Origin: Nitrosomonadales bacterium | Lineage (GTDB): Bacteria; Pseudomonadota; Gammaproteobacteria; Burkholderiales; Sulfuricellaceae | DNA: 10,487 nucleotides | Direction: 5' to 3' | Assembly: GCA_003104895.1 (NCBI GenBank) | Contig: PQAG01000125.1 | Coordinates: forward strand, 16,758 to 27,244 | Position numbers and translations under genes: made by a program | Shown: positions 6,663 to 10,487 of the stretch, one piece after another | Numbering within the stretch: position 1 is the first letter of the stretch | Layout: every line of letters starts with the position of its first letter | Notes under the pieces: generated by a model | Databases searched by the model: none | What the model saw: the letters and a program-made list of their open reading frames with translations, nothing else | What the model was told of the DNA's origin: nothing

Positions 6663-7187
6663 TTACACGAATATAACCATCATCAAGTAGAACAAAACTC
6701 CTGCGCTTATCGCCAGCCCGTATGGGATGGACTGCTCGCGGCCTGCCTGATCCAGCGTGATCGCCGGCCTCGCCCTGATGGCCACAAGCCAGGAATCCAT
6801 GATTGCCGTCTTCAGGCGGCCCTGTTTAAATGCCGCCCACGCTGCAATCACCCCGCCTGCGAGCGCTACCGTAATGGCCGCGGCTATGATGTGATACGGG
6901 CCAAGGAAAGCCCCTACCGCACCCATCAGTTTCACATCGCCGGCCCCCATCCCCCGGACAATGTAAAAGGGGAGGAACAAGCCAGCGCCAACCAACAGAC
7001 CCAACATGCTGCTTGCCAAACCAGAGAAGCCTGCGTGCCAAACCCCCAAGATCAACCCGGCAACACACCCGCCGAGACTGATCACATTCGGGATCCTGCG
7101 GTGGCGGCTATCGACAACCGCCGCCACCGCAAGCAATACCGGCAGCGCAACCTGAACCCCTGGAGGCAGCCCTCCCGTTACCAGCAC
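6663..7187 (-). CDS. tadV: Prepilin peptidase TadV/CpaA
   Basis: 174-residue inner-membrane aspartic protease that removes the leaders of Flp and TadE-type pilins. Catalytic Asp residues are seen: Asp26 in VVDSRHRRIPN and Asp84 in GMGAGDVKLMGA, the GxGD motif. Several hydrophobic segments (about 11-25, 36-52, 56-77, 88-117 and 155-173) support a polytopic membrane protein; IPYGLAI near the end is also typical. It lacks the N-terminal methylase domain of PilD, as TadV/CpaA proteins do. The start is taken as GTG 7187, 12 nt after the flp stop, with only a weak AGG upstream, suggesting coupling to flp translation. It is followed after 32 nt by the AAA+ ATPase gene. Length is normal. Confidence 0.93.
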   Translation of the reverse strand: MLVTGGLPPGVQVALPVLLAVAAVVDSRHRRIPNVISLGGCVAGLILGVWHAGFSGLASSMLGLLVGAGLFLPFYIVRGMGAGDVKLMGAVGAFLGPYHIIAAAITVALAGGVIAAWAAFKQGRLKTAIMDSWLVAIRARPAITLDQAGREQSIPYGLAISAGVLFYLMMVIFV

Positions 7188-7199
7188 AAGCGCCTAATA

Positions 7200-7403
7200 T
7201 CAAGGCGCAGCAGGCAGGTTGGTATTTGCTGCATTGAGGTATTGCAGTATCCGCAAGTAAATGTTGTTGATCGGGTCTTTGAAGAACACCAGCAGCACGG
7301 CGGCAACGATGGCAATGAATGCGGCAAGCAGACCGTATTCGATGACGTCCTGGCCTTCTTCATCACGAATGAAATTCTGCATGGTGGAGATAAGAGTGCT
7401 CAT
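7200..7403 (-). CDS. flp: Flp/Fap-type major pilin
   Basis: 67-residue structural subunit of the Flp pilus. The leader MSTLISTMQNFIRDEEG is followed by QDVIEYGLLAAFIAIVAAVL: cleavage after Gly17 by TadV, Glu22 at +5 and Tyr23 at +6, the Flp hallmark, then one hydrophobic helix (about 24-41). The C-terminal part is short and polar (NNIYLRILQYLNAANTNL). The start is ATG 7403, with GAAGGGG ending about 9 nt upstream; an in-frame TTG at 7421 lies inside that ribosome-binding region and is rejected. It is the first gene of the Tad operon, just downstream of a good promoter, and is followed by tadV after 12 nt. Only one flp copy is present here. Confidence 0.95.
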   Translation of the reverse strand: MSTLISTMQNFIRDEEGQDVIEYGLLAAFIAIVAAVLLVFFKDPINNIYLRILQYLNAANTNLPAAP

Positions 7404-7492
7404 GATTAGATTCCCCTTCAAAAATTAAAGCAGACATCATGGTAGAACCCGTTTTGACTCAACGGACTGAAGCGTTTTAAAGCCTCAGGTTC

Positions 7493-7521
7493 AATATATT
7501 CCTAGATGTCATTCAGATCAA
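7493..7521 (-). promoter_or_regulatory. Sigma70-type promoter for flp and the Tad operon
   Basis: On the minus strand, TTGATC (7521-7516) and TATATT (7498-7493) are spaced by 17 nt, matching 4/6 and 5/6 of the sigma70 consensus. The start of transcription would be near 7486, giving a leader of about 80 nt to the flp ATG. Directly upstream (7522-7550) is an A/T-rich tract resembling an UP element. The leader contains a small hairpin CCGTT/AACGG (7465-7449). Confidence 0.65.
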
Positions 7522-7550
7522 CCAAAAAATTAAAATAAATTCATTTTGTC

Positions 7551-7564
7551 TTGACTCAAATCAA
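7551..7564 (-). promoter_or_regulatory. FNR/CRP-family-like operator upstream of flp
   Basis: The minus strand reads TTGAT-TTGA-GTCAA, matching the FNR-type half sites TTGAT-N4-ATCAA at 9 of 10 positions. Its centre is about 71 nt upstream of the predicted start of transcription, a classic class I activator distance. A second TTGACTCAA (plus strand) lies at 7454-7462, inside the leader. Binding by any regulator is inferred. Confidence 0.45.
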
Positions 7565-7686
7565 GTTAATCAAAAAGAGCGGTTTCTGGTCTGAAATTAC
7601 CGATGTTGAGCAATAAACCCATTTGGGACAGAACGCCTCAAGCACGTTGCGCCGCGCTAGCCGTCCAGGGAAACACTGATTCATTC
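7565..7686. other. Non-coding stretch between promoter and repeat
   Basis: No supported gene, RNA or site seen. The whole gap from 7404 to 7901 contains no gene; its other parts are entered separately. Confidence 0.6.
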
Positions 7687-7817
7687 GTCATTGCCCCTGA
7701 AGGGATTCCGATCCATTACGAGCTGAAGCTCGTGTGGAATCGTATACCAAGGAACAAGGTGACGAAGCAATCTCGCAACTCATTGAAAAACAAGATTGCT
7801 TCGCTACGCTCGCAATG
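7687..7817. repeat. Palindromic dispersed-repeat element
   Basis: A nest of inverted repeats: outer CATTGC/GCAATG (7689-7694 and 7812-7817); GATTCC/GGAATC (7704-7709 and 7736-7741) enclosing ACGAGC-TGAA-GCTCGT (7718-7733); and the 11-bp CGAAGCAATCT/AGATTGCTTCG (7763-7773 and 7793-7803). The segment GATTGCTTCGCTACGCTCGC is the kind of sequence found in many dispersed intergenic repeats of proteobacteria. No transposase. Copy number in this genome is unknown from the window. Confidence 0.65.
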
Positions 7818-7867
7818 CCCTTGCACACTTAATCAGGCCTTCCCTAGTGTAGTGTTGCACGCTAAAC

Positions 7868-7896
7868 GGCACTTTCAGCAAGCGCCTGCCAGTGCC
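7868..7896 (-). terminator. Weak candidate terminator hairpin after the GT2 gene
   Basis: GGCACT (7868-7873) and AGTGCC (7891-7896) are complementary, with further GCA/TGC pairing inside, starting 5 nt after the GT2 stop. On the minus strand only GTTT follows, so the U-tract is poor. Its place at the end of the glycosyltransferase unit and before the flp promoter is the main reason to list it. Confidence 0.35.
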
Positions 7897-7901
7897 CCGC
7901 C

Positions 7902-8579
7902 TCACCTGAAAAACCGGTGGCGGAGCAGCGTCCATATCGCGATCCAGCCATCACGCCAGCGGATTTTCTTTCCTTCGGCAACTGAGCGGGGATGGTAGCT
8001 GATCGGCACTTCGAAAATGGCCACGCCATTGAGCGCCAAAAGCGAGGTGACCTCAGGGCAGAACTCGAAGCCAACGCTTCTGAGATTCAAACCACGTATA
8101 ATTTTCGTACGGAACACCTTGTACCCCGTTGGCTCGTCGGTAATATGAAGCCCATACAAGCGGTTTGCGAGCCAGCTCAGAAACCGCCCGCCGAGGTAGT
8201 AGCTGAGCCCGGCAGTGGGAGATTTACCATTGAGCAGGCGCGAGCCATAGACAACATCGGCCCTGCCGTCGATAATCGGCTGAATCAGATGGGGATAATC
8301 CGCCGGATCGTATTCAAGGTCGGCATCCTGGGTGATGACGATCTCGCCCGTGACGTGGGGCAAGGCAGTGCGTATTGCCGCCCCCTTGCCCCGGTTTTCA
8401 GCATGGCGGAGCAGTTTGCACGAATGTGCATAGCTCTGGAGCATCTCCCAGGTGCCATCCGTCGAGCCGTCATCGACCACGATGACTTCCTTCTCGACAG
8501 GCGCTGCAAGCACCCGGTCGAGGATCGTGCCAATACAGGCCTCTTCATTCAGCACGGGCACAATAACGGAGAGTTTCAT
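7902..8579 (-). CDS. GT2 glycosyltransferase, polyprenyl-phosphate sugar synthase-like
   Basis: 225-residue GT-A fold enzyme of family GT2, similar to dolichyl/polyprenyl-phosphate mannose synthases. Visible motifs: MKLSVIVPVLNEE at the N-terminus, VVDDGSTDGT with Asp36/Asp37, the DxD equivalent DAD at 85-87 in QDADLEYDP, DEPTGYKVF (148-156), FEFCPEV (171-177) and EGKKIRWRDG (202-211). It has no C-terminal membrane anchor, as in the DPM1-like short class. It should transfer a sugar from a nucleotide donor to a lipid phosphate on the cytoplasmic side. The start is ATG 8579 with AAAGG upstream; an ATG at 8609 abuts the previous stop but would add ten residues outside the family pattern. It follows the GT-C-like gene at once, suggesting a joint pathway. 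The sugar cannot be told. Confidence 0.9.
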   Translation of the reverse strand: MKLSVIVPVLNEEACIGTILDRVLAAPVEKEVIVVDDGSTDGTWEMLQSYAHSCKLLRHAENRGKGAAIRTALPHVTGEIVITQDADLEYDPADYPHLIQPIIDGRADVVYGSRLLNGKSPTAGLSYYLGGRFLSWLANRLYGLHITDEPTGYKVFRTKIIRGLNLRSVGFEFCPEVTSLLALNGVAIFEVPISYHPRSVAEGKKIRWRDGWIAIWTLLRHRFFR

Positions 8580-8609
8580 ATCTATTGCCTTTGCATGCCT
8601 TAACATCAT

Positions 8610-10385
8610 TTACAGGTGCGGCTCTTTTACGGCCGGGCGTTTCACGACAGGATAGTCCCAATGAAAACGTTCCTCCCGGTCCAAATCGAGGTAGAACTCA
8701 GGAGACAAGGTCACCCATCCTTCCGGGCTTTCATAGCCCACCCGGACGTAGCCTGCGATTCGAAGCGCCCACCCCCCCCGAACAGCTGGCGCATTGTTGC
8801 GGGTAGAATACCAGCCGGGATGCTCTCCAGCGAGAAAGAAATAGGTTCCGCTCGTGTAAGGCCCCAGCGACCAGCGGGATCGCCCCTCCTCCCACTCAAC
8901 TTCAACATGCAATGGCCTCTCCTGCAAACGGCCCAGCAGGCTCTTCCTTTTGGCCAGGGCTTGCAGGGTGACATCATGGAAACAGTTGCAGCCCGGATCA
9001 AGCGCATAGACACGCCTCCCGGCCAAGGAAGCATCGGATAGCGGGTCCAGCTCGAAGTAGCCCCCAAAGACCGTGGGGGGAATGTTCCCTTCCCAGAAGC
9101 GTGGGCGCAGCCACGCCAGGCCCTCGTAGAAATATTGCTGGTTGGGCTGGTAAACCGACAAGGCGGCAGTTTCCCCCGGCTTCGACAAGAGGAAGTGTCC
9201 TTCCTGTCTGGCGGCCTCAGGCATTTGCCATGAATTGATCAGCGAATGGCCATGCATGAATAGCCCCAGGCCCAGAAAGCTCATGATTGCCACTGACAGG
9301 GCAACATGGCGGGGGTTTTCCCGCGACCACCGGGACAAGCCGACGCTGACTGCCCCCGCGAGCAAGGCCGCCGGCATGAACAGCAGGCGGTGGCTTTCCG
9401 CATCCGCATAAGGCGACAAGAAACTGAGCAGGGGGATGAGGGGGATGGCTGTCAGCACGAGAAAAGCCAGGGCAGTGACGATGGCGCGCCGGGGCTGTGC
9501 ACGGAACAGGCCGAGCATTGAAACCAGGCTGACGGAAATCCAGGCGATCGAGGCATACCCAAGGCCAAACAGCTTGAGGAAAAAAGACAAGGGCATGAGG
9601 AGGACCGCGCCGGCCATCAAGAGCGGGGCTTTCTCCAGCATGAAAGCGGAAAAACCATAGCCGCCCAGCCCTCCCAGCATCCACAGCCGCCAGGAGGCAT
9701 AGAGCGCGAGCATCAGAAGCATGGGCCAGGTTGTCCGCAGCCGCTGCTGCCAGGATTTTTCCTGCAGCAGCAGCACCATGAAGGGCAGGGGCAAATAGAT
9801 TTCCTTGCAAAGCGCGGCCAGGAAAAACAGCAGCGCGCCCGCCCAGGCGCAGCCCCGGCGATGCTCCCGGACGGCCCGGATCCACAGGTACATGGCCAGC
9901 GATGCGAATGCCATGCCTGTCAGGTAATGACGGATCGGCAGGGATTGGCTCGCCAGGGCAAGCGGCGCGCTCACCATCAGCAGCCACCCCCCCATCCATG
10001 CGAAGGCGCGCGATACCCATGCTGTCAGCAAAACATAGAATGCCGTCACGGCAGCCCACACGGAGATCAGCTGGTGGGCGTAAAAAGCCGCCGGGCGCAG
10101 GCCGAAAAGGGTGTAGTCGAAGTCAAAGGAGAGCGTGAGCCAGGGCGTGAACGAAACCGCATACAGCTCGCGCCAGACCCTGGGGATAAAGAAATACTCC
10201 GGAGGGCTGTGCAGAATAGCCTGCTTCAGGATCAGCGGCTCATCCAGATGCCACCAGCCCGTGATGGCGCGGCCGTACAGCAGGCCAACCGCGGCCGCAA
10301 AGGTCAGCGCCGCGAACAGCGTTCCCCGCGCATCCAGCCACGATACCGGGCCTGTGAGGCCGGGCTTGGGGTTGGAAAGGGTCAT
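8610..10385 (-). CDS. GT-C-like membrane glycosyltransferase with C-terminal periplasmic domain
   Basis: 591-residue polytopic membrane protein. About ten hydrophobic segments lie within residues 22-390. Early HLDEPLILK (Asp48, Glu49) in the first loop fits the catalytic acidic motif of GT-C enzymes; FTPWLTLSFDFDY, LFGLRPAAFYAHQL, AALCKEIYLPLP and ESHRLLFMPAALL resemble PMT/TMTC-type proteins. Residues about 395-591 are soluble and probably periplasmic. It would use a polyprenyl-phosphate sugar, which the following GT2 enzyme may supply. The start is unsure: ATG 10385 is preferred; GTG 10391 and TTG 10415 are in frame, the last overlapping the upstream gene. Its C-terminus resembles that of the upstream partial gene, indicating tandem duplication. 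A G8 run lies at 8772-8779. The exact acceptor, glycan or protein, is unknown. Confidence 0.75.
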   Translation of the reverse strand: MTLSNPKPGLTGPVSWLDARGTLFAALTFAAAVGLLYGRAITGWWHLDEPLILKQAILHSPPEYFFIPRVWRELYAVSFTPWLTLSFDFDYTLFGLRPAAFYAHQLISVWAAVTAFYVLLTAWVSRAFAWMGGWLLMVSAPLALASQSLPIRHYLTGMAFASLAMYLWIRAVREHRRGCAWAGALLFFLAALCKEIYLPLPFMVLLLQEKSWQQRLRTTWPMLLMLALYASWRLWMLGGLGGYGFSAFMLEKAPLLMAGAVLLMPLSFFLKLFGLGYASIAWISVSLVSMLGLFRAQPRRAIVTALAFLVLTAIPLIPLLSFLSPYADAESHRLLFMPAALLAGAVSVGLSRWSRENPRHVALSVAIMSFLGLGLFMHGHSLINSWQMPEAARQEGHFLLSKPGETAALSVYQPNQQYFYEGLAWLRPRFWEGNIPPTVFGGYFELDPLSDASLAGRRVYALDPGCNCFHDVTLQALAKRKSLLGRLQERPLHVEVEWEEGRSRWSLGPYTSGTYFFLAGEHPGWYSTRNNAPAVRGGWALRIAGYVRVGYESPEGWVTLSPEFYLDLDREERFHWDYPVVKRPAVKEPHL

Positions 10386-10396
10386 CCTCACCCAGT

Positions 10397-10487
10397 CTAG
10401 GGGCCGCGATGCCAAACGAACTGCCCTTGCCTGGCCAAATCGGCATGGAATTCGGGGGAAAGTGCGATCCGCCCTTCAGGGCTTTCG
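10397..10487 (-). CDS. C-terminal end of a paralogous membrane protein (partial)
   Basis: Only the last 29 codons and a TAG stop (10399-10397) are in the window. The peptide includes ESPEGRIALSPEFHADL and ends VWHRGP. It aligns without gaps to the region near the end of the next gene's product (ESPEG, LSPEF, DL, R, F and W shared; 15 of 29 residues identical by eye). So the upstream gene is probably a paralogue of the GT-C-like protein, at least in its C-terminal domain. The stop is 11 nt before the preferred start of the next gene, so the two are likely cotranscribed. Confidence 0.75.
   Translation of the reverse strand, partial: ESPEGRIALSPEFHADLARQGQFVWHRGP

Noticed and set aside
7877..7892. 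Sigma54-like sequence TGGCAGGCGCTTGCT on the minus strand
   Set aside because: The GG and GC elements are 9 nt apart rather than the strict 10, and the site lies within the hairpin after the GT2 gene, about 470 bp from flp.
7603..7998. 131-codon open frame on the plus strand across the flp-upstream gap
   Set aside because: It runs through the palindromic repeat and into the antisense of the GT2 gene, has no Shine-Dalgarno and no recognisable protein features.
1..10487. tRNA, rRNA, CRISPR array, transposase or integrase genes
   Set aside because: Looked for on both strands; no cloverleaf, spacer-repeat array or recombinase motifs were seen.

Overview
The window (about 10.5 kb, moderately GC-rich, one AT-rich patch near 7.45-7.6 kb) carries part of a Tad/Flp (tight adherence) type IVc pilus locus. 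Every supported gene is read on the minus strand, so transcription runs from high to low coordinates. Codon use, the gene set and the type of dispersed palindromic repeat suggest a Gram-negative proteobacterium, probably a betaproteobacterium. That is a judgement from style; there is no marker gene to prove it.

Right end (10487 to 7902): the last codons of a membrane-protein gene whose C-terminus resembles that of the next gene, then a 591-residue multi-spanning GT-C-like glycosyltransferase, then a dolichyl-phosphate-mannose-synthase-like GT2 enzyme that follows almost at once. The likely logic is that the GT2 enzyme makes a polyprenyl-phosphate sugar and the GT-C protein spends it on the periplasmic side.

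Middle gap (7901 to 7404): no gene. It holds a weak hairpin just after the GT2 stop, a palindromic dispersed-repeat element (about 7687-7817), then an AT-rich promoter region with an FNR-like box, an A/T-rich UP-like tract and a good sigma70 -35/-10 pair driving the pilin gene.

Tad operon (7403 to 1): flp major pilin, tadV/cpaA prepilin peptidase, an AAA+ ATPase with an N-terminal winged-helix region (not a classical Tad component), cpaB/rcpC, cpaC/rcpA secretin, a small lipoprotein, a 274-bp structured gap, then tadG, tadE and the start of a second tadE-like gene leaving the window. TadV would cleave the Flp and TadE leaders at a Gly with Glu at +5; CpaC with the lipoprotein would form the outer-membrane channel; CpaB is the periplasmic partner; TadG/TadE are minor pilin-like proteins. 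The motor and platform genes (tadZ, tadA, tadB, tadC) are not in the window and are expected further along the minus strand.

Points most worth a second look: the inserted AAA+ ATPase; a phage-tail-like module buried in TadG; the lipoprotein-tadG gap with inverted repeats, a 21-bp tandem duplication and a strong G-quadruplex motif; and the promoter layout ahead of flp.
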